DNA of 33,557 nt from UBA1731 sp045595285 (GTDB lineage Bacteria; Verrucomicrobiota; Kiritimatiellia; RFP12; UBA1067), in NCBI GenBank assembly GCA_045595285.1, contig JAZOAC010000093.1, forward strand, positions 1 to 33,557, read 5' to 3'. Each line of letters begins with the position of its first letter. Position 1 is the first letter of the stretch. Below the pieces are notes generated by a model. The model did not search any database. It was not told the DNA's origin and worked only from the letters and a program-made list of their open reading frames with translations. A program made the position numbers and the translations under genes. Shown here one piece after another: positions 14,800-22,937 of this stretch.

Positions 14800-15521
14800 T
14801 GGACCGCCTCCATCTCTCGCAGACAGCGCTTGCCGATCCTGCGCTCGATTCCTTCGCGCGGCTCGTCTTCGGGGGCGACCTTCATCGGCTCAAGTTCGTA
14901 GTCCGCGCCCTCAACAGCCTCCCACGCCGCAGAGTATATGGGAAGCCCCTGCCCGCGGAAGCGCGTCTCAAACTCAGTCCACGCCTCTGGGCCGCGCTCC
15001 ATCGGCGGCACCTTGCGAAAAGCAGGCGTCTCGCGTTCCGCCGGCCGCAAGGCATCCCCGCATTCGAACGGAGGGAAGCACTCTTCCGTCACGAAACGAA
15101 AATACTCCCCATGATCCGTGGCGAACTCCAGTCTGCCGCCTGGCGCAAGACGCTTCCACAGAGCCTTGAGGAACATCGGACCGAAAAGACGGTGGCTATG
15201 GTGCTTCTTCTTCGGCCACGGATCCGGGAAAAACACATATACGGTGCGCACCGAATGGGCCGGCAGCAGATACCAGAACGTGTACAGCGCCTCAAGCCGG
15301 AGGACGTGCGCATTCGATATCTTCAGGCGGCGGCACTTGTCGTCAAAGGAATGGACGCGGCCAAGCATGCGTTCGATTCCGAGAAAATCCATTTCGGGAT
15401 GGGCGGCGGCGCGTCCGGTGAGGAAACGCCCCTTGCCGCATCCGACCTCCACCTCAAGCGGACGGGATTCGGCAAAGGCAAGCGGCAACGGCTTGCAGGG
15501 ATCTGACACTGTTATGATCAT
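14796..15521 (-). CDS. trmB: tRNA (guanine-N7)-methyltransferase
   Basis: TrmB methylates G46 of the tRNA variable loop using SAM. The 241-aa protein has the SAM site EVEVGCGKGRF (23-33), LGIE as the acidic ribose-binding strand end, and the signature FFPDPWPKKKHH (97-108) with LAPGG and FATDHGEYF after it. I choose the ATG at 15521, which leaves 34 nt after the thioesterase gene and gives a normal length. A longer frame to 15629 would overlap that gene by 74 nt and add a proline- and arginine-rich head. Its Shine-Dalgarno is weak. It precedes queE with a 4-nt overlap. Confidence 0.93.
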   Translation of the reverse strand: MIITVSDPCKPLPLAFAESRPLEVEVGCGKGRFLTGRAAAHPEMDFLGIERMLGRVHSFDDKCRRLKISNAHVLRLEALYTFWYLLPAHSVRTVYVFFPDPWPKKKHHSHRLFGPMFLKALWKRLAPGGRLEFATDHGEYFRFVTEECFPPFECGDALRPAERETPAFRKVPPMERGPEAWTEFETRFRGQGLPIYSAAWEAVEGADYELEPMKVAPEDEPREGIERRIGKRCLREMEAVQ

Positions 15522-15555
15522 CGTTCTTCGATTCGGGCGGACATCTGCCGCATCA

Positions 15556-15957
15556 TCATTTCTTGATCGCCTCAAGAAGCTTTTCAGGTGGAGGGATGGG
15601 ACGGAAGGTGGTGGTCGAAACGAACGCATGCCTCGTGAATCCGGATACGAGAATCTGCGGATCGCCTTTCCTTCGGACCTCGCAGGCGATCTCTATGCGA
15701 ACCCCCTTCTGGGACGCAACCGCAGCTGTGACCTCCAGAAGGTCGTCGTAGCGCGCAGGGCTGTGGTAGTTCACCTCGGCATGGGTGACGGGGAGCGCCC
15801 ACCCTTCGCTCTCGCACTCCTTGTAGGTATAGCCGCATGCGCGCATCAGTTCATTGCGCGCACGCTCGAAAATCGTAAGGTAGTTGCCGTAGTAGACCAC
15901 CCCCATCTGATCCGTATCCGCATACGGAACGCGATAATCCATGGTAATTGCTTTCAT
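15556..15957 (-). CDS. Acyl-CoA thioesterase (YbgC/FadM-like hotdog protein)
   Basis: A hotdog-fold thioesterase of 133 aa. YRVPYADTDQMGVVYYGNYL holds the family Asp of the 4-hydroxybenzoyl-CoA thioesterase type, and FERARNELMR follows. YbgC proteins associate with the Tol-Pal envelope system in many bacteria; no tol gene is visible here. I choose the ATG at 15957. The frame could open at 15978, but that ATG lies inside the -10 element (TGGTATAAT) and so would not be transcribed. The chosen start is only 9 nt past the -10 hexamer, so the mRNA may be leaderless. It heads the trmB-queE-waaA operon. Confidence 0.85.
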   Translation of the reverse strand: MKAITMDYRVPYADTDQMGVVYYGNYLTIFERARNELMRACGYTYKECESEGWALPVTHAEVNYHSPARYDDLLEVTAAVASQKGVRIEIACEVRRKGDPQILVSGFTRHAFVSTTTFRPIPPPEKLLEAIKK

Positions 15958-15965
15958 TGCCCTTG

Positions 15966-15980
15966 AATTATACCACATAT
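15966..15980 (-). promoter_or_regulatory. Extended -10 promoter of the thioesterase-trmB-waaA operon
   Basis: The minus strand has TGGTATAAT (TATAAT at 15972-15967), with 15 bases identical to the metXW promoter. A start 6-8 nt downstream falls within a few bases of the ATG at 15957. Confidence 0.65.
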
Positions 15981-16080
15981 TCGCGTGGAAGGTATCCTTT
16001 CCAGACTGAGGAAAACGAGGGAAATCGAACTGTCCTTTGACATCGTACGGAGCTGTTACGGCGAATCGGCTTCCGTCGAA

Positions 16081-16857
16081 TCAATCCATGACACGGTCGA
16101 ATTCGCCGCCGCCCTCACCACTCTCGCCGGCATCACCGGCATCGATGGTTCGATTCGGACGCACCTTCGGTCTCTCTCCGAAAAGAACCGTACCCAACCG
16201 GATCCATGTCGCCCCTTCCTCGACCGCAATGTGGTAGTCTCCGCTCATGCCCATCGAAAGATGGGGAAAACTCGCGTTGAACCTGGACTCCATCTCATCC
16301 CGGAGTTCCCTTAGCCTACGGAAGAACGGCCTCGTCTCCTCGACCATTTCCTCCGGAAAAAACGGCGCCATTGTCATGAACCCCTCAAGCGTAATCGACG
16401 GACACTTCTCAAACACATGCTCGACTGCTGCAGGAACATCCTCGAGTTTCATTCCGTCCTTGGAGCGCTCGCCGGATACGTTCACCTCAAGAAGCACTCT
16501 GGGGCGTTTTCCAAGTTCAGACGCAAGAAGCTCAATGCGGTCGAGAAGCGCGATGGAGTCCACCGAATGGAAACATTCGAACAACTCAAGCGCATGACGC
16601 ACCTTGTTGCGCTGCAGATGCCCGATAAGGTGCCATTCAGGGCCGGAGACGGAGATCGGCTGCTTCCAGGCAGCCTCCTGAACCTTATTCTCCCCGACAA
16701 TCCTGAGTCCGCTTTCCCAGGCCTCACGGACAACTTCTGCGCCATGCGTCTTTGTGACTGCAATTATCTCCACCTCTGCCGGATCCCGACCGACCTTCGC
16801 ACAGGCGGCGGCGATCCGCGCTTTGACGCCTTCAAGAATCGTATCTATCGAATCCAT
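16081..16857 (-). CDS. yggS: PLP homeostasis protein (YggS/PLPBP family)
   Basis: A 258-aa PLP-binding single-barrel protein that buffers pyridoxal phosphate in the cytoplasm. The PLP lysine lies in IIAVTKTH (Lys36). GENKVQEA, WHLIGHLQRNK, SVDS and a late SMGMSGDYHIAVEEGATWIRLGTVLFG are diagnostic of the family. The last 15 residues are Gly/Glu-rich and less conserved. The ATG is 3 nt beyond the GH31 stop, with AGAGGTAG as ribosome site overlapping that stop codon, so it is translated as the last gene of the GH31 operon. It has no catalytic role that I know of. Confidence 0.93.
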   Translation of the reverse strand: MDSIDTILEGVKARIAAACAKVGRDPAEVEIIAVTKTHGAEVVREAWESGLRIVGENKVQEAAWKQPISVSGPEWHLIGHLQRNKVRHALELFECFHSVDSIALLDRIELLASELGKRPRVLLEVNVSGERSKDGMKLEDVPAAVEHVFEKCPSITLEGFMTMAPFFPEEMVEETRPFFRRLRELRDEMESRFNASFPHLSMGMSGDYHIAVEEGATWIRLGTVLFGERPKVRPNRTIDAGDAGESGEGGGEFDRVMD

Positions 16858-16860
16858 GCC

Positions 16861-18477
16861 CTACCTCTTCAGCGTGAAATGCGGGAGCCGCGAAAGCGGG
16901 ACCTTTACGGTAATCGTCTTCGGGCCGACAAACTCCTCGCCATCGTCTGCAATCCACGTTCCCGGAGGAATCACAACCTGGCGCTCCGTCTGTCCCTTCG
17001 TCACGACCGGGGCGACGAGAAGGTCCGTACCCATCATGAACTGGTCTCTAACCGAGGCATATCCCATGCCGGGATAGTTGTATTCGAGATTGCGGAGCAT
17101 GGGTTCGCCGGTGTGTCCGCTCGCCCTCGCAAGCTCGACGAACCTGTCTGCAAACTTCTGTCTTGTGGCGACGGCGTCGCGTATGATCTTCTGCTGCTCA
17201 CTGTCGAGGACACGCCACGGAGACGCGGAGAACTGCATCATCGGGCAGAGCGCATGGACCTGCGCGGAACGGATGAAAAGCTCCGCATCGAACGGAGCGC
17301 CAGGCAAGAACGCCGTCCAACTGCCGCCGCCTATCATGTCCGGGCACATGAACGGATGTCCGAGAAGGCCGCCGCTGATCATGTCCGGAACGAGTTTCTG
17401 CAGCTCGTTCCAATTGTGCCCCTTATCATGCAGACGCTCGACAACCGGCAGACCCTGAAATCGCCAGGCATTGCGGTACTCGCAAACAGGATAGTCAAGG
17501 CAGAACTTCGCGTAGGCCATGACCTGGTCTCCGCTGGAGGCCTTCTTGTCGTATGTGCCGTATCCCATAGCATAGAAATCGACCTCTCCACCATCGAATT
17601 TGAAGCCATCCGCACCAAAATCGCGCACAAGACCATCAAGCTGCTCCCTGAACCAGGCCTGCGCATTGGGGTGCGTAAGATCGAGAAGCGCGGAATAGCC
17701 GTTCCACCAGCGCACGGCCGCAGGTTTTCCGCCGTCCATGAGAAAACCACCCTTTGCAGGGTATCCCTTCACGTCATTGGGGTTGACGCCCCATGCAATC
17801 CTGCGAAATGCGGGTATGTCCATGCTGACCCACGGGCACATCCATAGGATGACCTTGAATCCCTGCGCATGAAGCCTGTCCATCATTCCCTTCGGATCCT
17901 TGAAGCGCGTGGGTTCAAACCGCCAGTCGCCATATCCAGCCTGCCATGTATCGTCGATCATCAGCACACCTGGAGGAAGACCATTGTCGAGCATGGACTG
18001 CGCATAGGCGAGAATGTCCTTTTCATTCTGGTTATACGTCAATTCAATCCATGTATTGTACTGAGGCGCAGAGAAGAACAGCAGATCCGGCGTTTTGCCG
18101 GAAGACGGGAACCATTTGTTCGCCGCATGCAGAAACGCCTCCTTCAGGTTTCTGCCGCCGCTTTCAGATATGATCTTGGCCGTGTCGCACGCCATCTTGA
18201 TCGTGCCGTTTGTTATCGTGATGACCGTCTGGTCGTCACACCAGATCACGCGTCCCTTGTCGGAGACCAGCATTGACGTGAACTGATTGAAGAATCCCTG
18301 CTTTCTCAAATCCACCTTCAGTGCGGACTTCTCCGTGAACGGCATCTGCGAACCGAAATAGTTTGCGGCGCCCCACCAGTTCTCGCCATCAAGCATCTTC
18401 ACGGATACAGCATCCGCAAAAGCGCAATACAGCCCCAATGTTGCCGTTGCGGCAGCGCACAGACATGTCTTCCCCAT
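16861..18477 (-). CDS. Secreted GH31-family glycoside hydrolase
   Basis: A 538-aa protein with an N-terminal signal peptide (about 1-22). GH31 enzymes cleave alpha-linked glycosides with retention. The nucleophile is Asp295 in GFKFDGGE, and Asp380 in the segment MCPDMIGGGS is the likely acid/base. LMIDDTWQAGYGDW (172-185) and KVILWMCPWVS belong to the barrel. KFDGGE and PDMIGGG resemble the MYORG/alpha-galactosidase type of GH31 more than classical alpha-glucosidases, so alpha-galactosidase is a fair alternative, and substrate is not settled. AAGGAGGG precedes the ATG. It lies 20 nt downstream of panC and 3 nt upstream of yggS. Confidence 0.9.
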   Translation of the reverse strand: MGKTCLCAAATATLGLYCAFADAVSVKMLDGENWWGAANYFGSQMPFTEKSALKVDLRKQGFFNQFTSMLVSDKGRVIWCDDQTVITITNGTIKMACDTAKIISESGGRNLKEAFLHAANKWFPSSGKTPDLLFFSAPQYNTWIELTYNQNEKDILAYAQSMLDNGLPPGVLMIDDTWQAGYGDWRFEPTRFKDPKGMMDRLHAQGFKVILWMCPWVSMDIPAFRRIAWGVNPNDVKGYPAKGGFLMDGGKPAAVRWWNGYSALLDLTHPNAQAWFREQLDGLVRDFGADGFKFDGGEVDFYAMGYGTYDKKASSGDQVMAYAKFCLDYPVCEYRNAWRFQGLPVVERLHDKGHNWNELQKLVPDMISGGLLGHPFMCPDMIGGGSWTAFLPGAPFDAELFIRSAQVHALCPMMQFSASPWRVLDSEQQKIIRDAVATRQKFADRFVELARASGHTGEPMLRNLEYNYPGMGYASVRDQFMMGTDLLVAPVVTKGQTERQVVIPPGTWIADDGEEFVGPKTITVKVPLSRLPHFTLKR

Positions 18478-18497
18478 TGTTGCCCTCCTTTTTGGCC

Positions 18498-19325
18498 TTA
18501 ACGCATTATGCGATTGTCTATGAGTCTTGTCTTTCCATCAAATGCAGCCAAAAGAACCGCGACTCCGGAACGGATCGACTTCGCCGGACGAAGATTGTCC
18601 GAATCGACAGCCTCCACATAGTCAACCGCGAGTCCATGCGCTTCAAGATTCTTAACAATGCGCCTTTTCTGGGCAGCCCATGCACCTGCCTTGACGGAGG
18701 CAAGCGACTGCGACAGCGCAAGCGCATTCTCCCTCTCGCGCCCGGAAAGATACGCATTGCGAGACGAAAGCGCCAGTCCAGAAGGCTCTCGCACAATCGG
18801 GGCCACCAGCACCTCTACGTCGAAATTGAGGTCGCGCACCATCCTGCGTATGATCGTCGCCTGCTGGAGATCCTTCTGTCCGAACACCGCGACATGCGGA
18901 TGTACGATATTGAAAAGCTTGGCAACGACCGTGCACACTCCGCGGAAATGCCCGGGACGACGTGCACCGCACAGGCAATCCGACAGGGCACCATCCTCCA
19001 GCACCCAGACGGAATGATCCGGAGCATACATGTTCGCTGGGGTGGGGAAAAATATCGCAGTGGCACCTGCCCGGCGGCACTTCGCAGAATCCGCCTTTGC
19101 ATCGCGCGGATATTTTGCGTAATCCTCGTTCGGACCGAACTGAGTGGGGTTCACGAAGATGGACACCACGATCTCATCCGCTCCCGCCTTTTTCGCCGCC
19201 GCAATGAGCGAGAGATGCCCGTCATGCAGGGCGCCCATCGTCGGGACCAATGCAACCTTGACGCCGGCAGCCCGCCTCGCAGAGCACCACCGCTGAAGCC
19301 TCAGCGGATCAGAGAACGTTTTCAT
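18498..19325 (-). CDS. panC: Pantothenate synthetase
   Basis: PanC condenses pantoate and beta-alanine with ATP in coenzyme A synthesis. The 275-aa class I-type ligase has VPTMGALHDGHLSLI (HxGH at the ATP site), SIFVNPTQFGPNEDY, VAVFGQKDLQQ, and SSRNAYLSGRER in place of KMSKS. Length is normal. The ATG at 19325 lies inside the end of the upstream ABC ATPase gene (17-nt overlap) and has GGAGGA at a good distance. Its partners panB and panD are not in the window, so its position in a transport/glycosidase operon is not a dedicated vitamin locus. Confidence 0.95.
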   Translation of the reverse strand: MKTFSDPLRLQRWCSARRAAGVKVALVPTMGALHDGHLSLIAAAKKAGADEIVVSIFVNPTQFGPNEDYAKYPRDAKADSAKCRRAGATAIFFPTPANMYAPDHSVWVLEDGALSDCLCGARRPGHFRGVCTVVAKLFNIVHPHVAVFGQKDLQQATIIRRMVRDLNFDVEVLVAPIVREPSGLALSSRNAYLSGRERENALALSQSLASVKAGAWAAQKRRIVKNLEAHGLAVDYVEAVDSDNLRPAKSIRSGVAVLLAAFDGKTRLIDNRIMR

Positions 19326-20430
19326 TAGAGGAATCCTCCACCATGTATCCGTCGTCCGGATGCCACCATATGTAAACCTTGTCGTTCCACGTGATGGCCT
19401 CCTGGTCGAGCAGGAAACGCGAATGCGGCTTCAAGGCCTGAATGCGCTTACCTACCGACTCAAGCCAATACTTGGTGTAAACGCCCTGATAGATGATGTC
19501 CTTCACCGTCGATTCGAACACGTTTATCCGCGCCCCCTTCTCCGGCGGCGGCGGCGCAAGAGTGACACGGATCTTCTCAGGACGCACCGACAGATGCACA
19601 CTCTGCCCAACAGCAAGCTTGCGGTCGTTGAACGCGCATACGCTTGCGAATCCGGGCACGGATATCGTGCAGTAGTCACCATCCTCGGATGCTATCTCTC
19701 CCTCGAAGAAGTTCGTGTCGCCGATGAACGACGCCACGAAAGCCGACTTGGGCGCCTCGTAGATCTTTGCCGCGGTGTCCAGCTGCTCAACATGTCCGCT
19801 GTTCATTACGGCGATGCGGTCGGAAAGCGACATCGCCTCGCCCTGGTCGTGCGTCACATACATGAACGTGATTCCGACCTGGTCATGGATCGTGTCGAGC
19901 TCAAGAAGCATGTGCTGGCGAAGCTTCAGGTCGAGAGCGGCAAGAGGTTCATCGAGCAGAAGCACCTGGGGACGGTCCACAAGGGCGCGGGCGATGGCTA
20001 CACGCTGCTTCTGGCCGCCTGAAAGCATGCTCGGATACTTCCATGCATGGTCGCCCATCTGGATCATTTCAAGCATGGCATCGACGGTTTCCTCGATCTC
20101 GGCCTTCGGCTTCTTGGCGAGCCTGAGCGAAAACGCGATGTTGTCCCATATAGTCATTGTGGGGAACAGCGCATAGTTCTGGAAGACTGTATGCACACGC
20201 CGCATATTCGGCGGCGCATCCGTGATGTCTTTTCCGTCAAGGTAGATGCGGCCGCTGTCAGGGCGCTCGAATCCGCCGAGCATACGGAGAAGAGTGGTCT
20301 TCCCGCATCCTGACGGACCAAGCAGGGAGAAGAACTCGCCCTTCTTTATCGAAATGGAAACATTATCTACGGCGGTCAGTGCGCCAAAGCGCTTAGTGAC
20401 CCGATCAAAGACAAGGAATTCGTTAGCCAA
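19309..20430 (-). CDS. potA: ABC transporter ATP-binding protein, PotA (spermidine/putrescine) type
   Basis: This 373-aa ATPase would energise import of polyamines or a similar cationic solute. Walker A is GPSGCGKT (38-45), the signature is LSGGQKQRVAIARAL, Walker B is VLLLDEPLAALD and the H-loop is YVTHDQGEA. The C-terminal third is a TOBE-like domain. The start is TTG. The frame reaches 20439, but that first TTG touches the GGAGG (20444-20440). The TTG at 20430 is 9 nt downstream of it and gives MANEFLVFD, so I prefer 20430. No permease or binding-protein gene is adjacent; they must lie elsewhere, or the ATPase is shared. Confidence 0.88.
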   Translation of the reverse strand: MANEFLVFDRVTKRFGALTAVDNVSISIKKGEFFSLLGPSGCGKTTLLRMLGGFERPDSGRIYLDGKDITDAPPNMRRVHTVFQNYALFPTMTIWDNIAFSLRLAKKPKAEIEETVDAMLEMIQMGDHAWKYPSMLSGGQKQRVAIARALVDRPQVLLLDEPLAALDLKLRQHMLLELDTIHDQVGITFMYVTHDQGEAMSLSDRIAVMNSGHVEQLDTAAKIYEAPKSAFVASFIGDTNFFEGEIASEDGDYCTISVPGFASVCAFNDRKLAVGQSVHLSVRPEKIRVTLAPPPPEKGARINVFESTVKDIIYQGVYTKYWLESVGKRIQALKPHSRFLLDQEAITWNDKVYIWWHPDDGYMVEDSSNENVL

Positions 20431-20464
20431 CTTGAACAACCTCCGGATTGATCAAAGCGGAATG

Positions 20465-20917
20465 TCAGTGGGACACCCAGACCTGCGTCTGCTGTTGTTC
20501 ATAATGTCCCGGCTGCCACACACGCTGTACAACACCGTTCACGACCTGATCCACATACCGTCCCTCCACCCACACGTTCTGCACGCGGGTTTCATAGTGC
20601 CCGGTCGCCACCGGTTGCTGGACGACAACAGGAGCCGGAGTCACGACGACAGGAGCCGGGGTCACGACCGTCGGCTGCGCAACCACCACAGGAGTCGGAT
20701 GGGTGGCATTATATATTGTGGACGCTATAAGTCCCGCACCGAGAATTCCGGCGCCGATGCCCCATGCCTTGCTGTGCCTATGGTGATGATGTCCACCATG
20801 ATGATGGTGGTGATGATGAGGAGGAGGGACACCTCCTCCGCCTCTCCGCCCATGTGGAGCGGCAGAGACGCTCAACATCACCGTTGCAGCGGCGAAAATC
20901 GCTAAAAGACTCTTCAT
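20465..20917 (-). CDS. Secreted His-rich protein with PVV and WxxGxW-like repeats
   Basis: A 150-aa protein with a signal peptide ending around SAA (18-20), then a His-rich segment with seven His at 34-40, four at 43-46 and one at 48. A short glycine-zipper-like hydrophobic stretch (about 52-66) and three PVV-type repeats (76-100) follow. The C-terminus holds two GHYE-VWVEG/VWQPGHY units of the WxxGxW repeat type. The His run suggests metal binding, probably in the periplasm or at the outer membrane. The promoter is strong and GGAGA precedes the ATG by 8 nt. The potA-like gene follows after 34 nt. Function is unknown. Confidence 0.8.
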   Translation of the reverse strand: MKSLLAIFAAATVMLSVSAAPHGRRGGGGVPPPHHHHHHHGGHHHHRHSKAWGIGAGILGAGLIASTIYNATHPTPVVVAQPTVVTPAPVVVTPAPVVVQQPVATGHYETRVQNVWVEGRYVDQVVNGVVQRVWQPGHYEQQQTQVWVSH

Positions 20918-20967
20918 GATTGTATCTCCTGATTTTAGAGACAGTTATTCCGTAAAAACGGGCGTTG

Positions 20968-20996
20968 ATTATATGTCATTTCAACATGCGATGCAA
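20968..20996 (-). promoter_or_regulatory. Sigma70-type promoter of the His-rich gene
   Basis: Minus strand: TTGCAT (20996-20991), a 17-nt spacer, then a perfect TATAAT (20973-20968). A CCGT/ACGG mini-hairpin lies in the leader near 20950-20962. The unit downstream runs His-rich gene, potA, panC, GH31, yggS. Confidence 0.75.
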
Positions 20997-21034
20997 CGGC
21001 TTTTTTCGATAGACACAAGTCGCCTCATGGCCCC

Positions 21035-22918
21035 TTACGGAACAACAGGCATCAATCCATATATTCGCCAGTGAGCCTTCTTCAAGACTTCCGGATCGAA
21101 TTTAAGCACCTTGCGATCATATGTGAGAAGCCCATTGATCTCTATTTCCACATCCGTAGTCTGCGTATAGATGGCACCACCCAGCCCAGCCTTGACATTT
21201 TCTGCAAGTCTGTCCAGAAGCGCCAGATATGTCCGCTCCAGCCCCTTTCGGGTCTTGGTGTCCTCAATGCCTCCATATCCCCAATTGCCGTCATCGTTCT
21301 TTCCTCCACGCCACAAGTGCCCTTCGACCGGATGTCCAAGCCCCCCGAATTCACCGAGAAAACTCACGCGACGGTCATTTGCCTTGAACATGTCCGGACC
21401 TCTGTAACGGTGCATGTCAACAGTATCGCCGGCCTCGCACACCCCTTCCGGCCTGTGTTCCGTGACCCTCCTTTCCCCCGGCCTGGACGTAAGCAGATGC
21501 CCACCCTCATAGTCGAACCAGCCGGAGGGTCCGTTTACAAGGCGCGAAGGGTCGTAGCGACGGACAAAATCAAGTGTCGAATGCGTGAGGAACTCGCCGG
21601 GCTGGCTCCAACCCTCATTGTACGGACACCACATGACAATCGACTGGAAGTTGCCGAGAGAATCCATCATCTCCTTCAGCTCCTGACGCTGAAGCCGATA
21701 TCGGCGAATCGTCTCCGCCTTTCGCGGCGAACCGGCGTCTCCATTCCCGGAAGGCAGATCCTGCACCACCAGAATGCCCAATCTGTCACACATCGCGTAG
21801 TACTGCAGAGGCTCCACCTTGATGTGCTTTCTGAGCGTATTGTAACCGCAGGCCTTCAGCATTCTTATGTCATATGCCATGGCCTCCTCGGACGGCGGAG
21901 TGAGAAGTCCGTCCGGCCACCACCCCTGATCAAGCGTACCCATCAGAAAATAAGGTTTGCCGTTGAGAAAGAAGCGTAGCGTTCCATTCCCGTCTTTGCG
22001 TTTCTCGAATTTTCTCATGCCGAAACTGCCGGTAAACTCGTCATCGGAATATTTGGCCTTGAACGTATACAGATGGGGCGACTCCGGGCTCCACAGCCTG
22101 AAGTCTTCCGGGAGACGGACCTTCAGCCGCCTGCCGGAGCTTCGACCGGACGCAACGCACTCTCCATCATCGAAAACGCGCACCTCGACATTCTCCCCGC
22201 CTTCGGCTCCAGACACCTTGAACTCGAACGAAACCTCTCCGGCGTCAATATCAGTCTCAATCCTGTAGGATTCGACGTATGTTTCCGGCACGGTCTCCAT
22301 CCATACGGTCTGCCATATCCCTGAGACGCGGGTATAGAAGCATTCATGCGGATTGAGACACTGCTTGCCGCGAGAGTTTGTAAGCCCCTCGGTCGGATCC
22401 CATACGCAGACTGTCAACTCGTTTTCGCCACGTTTGACAAAATCGGTGATGTCGAGCGTGAACGGATTCTGCCCACCCTCGTGCGGCACGTCAGTCACCT
22501 CGTCGTGCCCGATGAAAACCATCGTCTGGAAATCGACTGCGCCGAAATGAAGCAGGATGCGTTCGCCGGGTCTGGGATCACACACGATCTTTCGCGTGTA
22601 CCACAGGAACTCATGGGGCGCGAGCAGCCTTCCCACCCCCGACAGGGCGCTCTCTATCGGAAATGGGACAAGTATCTTCCCGTCCCACCTCCGGGGCCTT
22701 CCCGGTGTATTGGTTATGCTTGTCACGGCATAATCCCACTCCCCGTTCAGGTTTGTCCAGCCTTTGCGCTCCAGTTGAGGACGCGGATAGCTTCGCCACG
22801 CATTCTGCGGGGTCACATTCTCGCCCCATTCGGTCATCAGCGGAACCTTCGCCTTGACATATCCGAATGCGGGAACCGTAAAGATCGGCACAAGAAGTGC
22901 CGTTGCCAACTTCATCAT
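21035..22918 (-). CDS. Secreted GH2-family glycoside hydrolase (beta-galactosidase/glucuronidase type)
   Basis: A 627-aa GH2 enzyme. From the chosen start it has a signal peptide (1-19), a jelly-roll sugar-binding domain (about 45-210), an Ig-like domain (about 215-300) and a TIM barrel to the end. The acid/base is Glu435 in MWCPYNEGW and the nucleophile is Glu523 in SFLGEFGG. The frame could open at 22966, but a signal peptide starting at MMKLATALL and a GAGGAG 7 nt before it favour 22918. It lies 19 nt after the metallophosphoesterase gene and is the last gene of the secreted-enzyme operon. Beta-galactosidase, beta-mannosidase and beta-glucuronidase are all possible. Confidence 0.9.
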   Translation of the reverse strand: MMKLATALLVPIFTVPAFGYVKAKVPLMTEWGENVTPQNAWRSYPRPQLERKGWTNLNGEWDYAVTSITNTPGRPRRWDGKILVPFPIESALSGVGRLLAPHEFLWYTRKIVCDPRPGERILLHFGAVDFQTMVFIGHDEVTDVPHEGGQNPFTLDITDFVKRGENELTVCVWDPTEGLTNSRGKQCLNPHECFYTRVSGIWQTVWMETVPETYVESYRIETDIDAGEVSFEFKVSGAEGGENVEVRVFDDGECVASGRSSGRRLKVRLPEDFRLWSPESPHLYTFKAKYSDDEFTGSFGMRKFEKRKDGNGTLRFFLNGKPYFLMGTLDQGWWPDGLLTPPSEEAMAYDIRMLKACGYNTLRKHIKVEPLQYYAMCDRLGILVVQDLPSGNGDAGSPRKAETIRRYRLQRQELKEMMDSLGNFQSIVMWCPYNEGWSQPGEFLTHSTLDFVRRYDPSRLVNGPSGWFDYEGGHLLTSRPGERRVTEHRPEGVCEAGDTVDMHRYRGPDMFKANDRRVSFLGEFGGLGHPVEGHLWRGGKNDDGNWGYGGIEDTKTRKGLERTYLALLDRLAENVKAGLGGAIYTQTTDVEIEINGLLTYDRKVLKFDPEVLKKAHWRIYGLMPVVP

Positions 22919-22937
22919 TTCCAAACTCCTCTGATGT

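Noticed and set aside
20770..20820. Short tandem repeat that might be read as a CRISPR or microsatellite
   Set aside because: It is simply the run of His codons (CAT/CAC) of the secreted His-rich protein.
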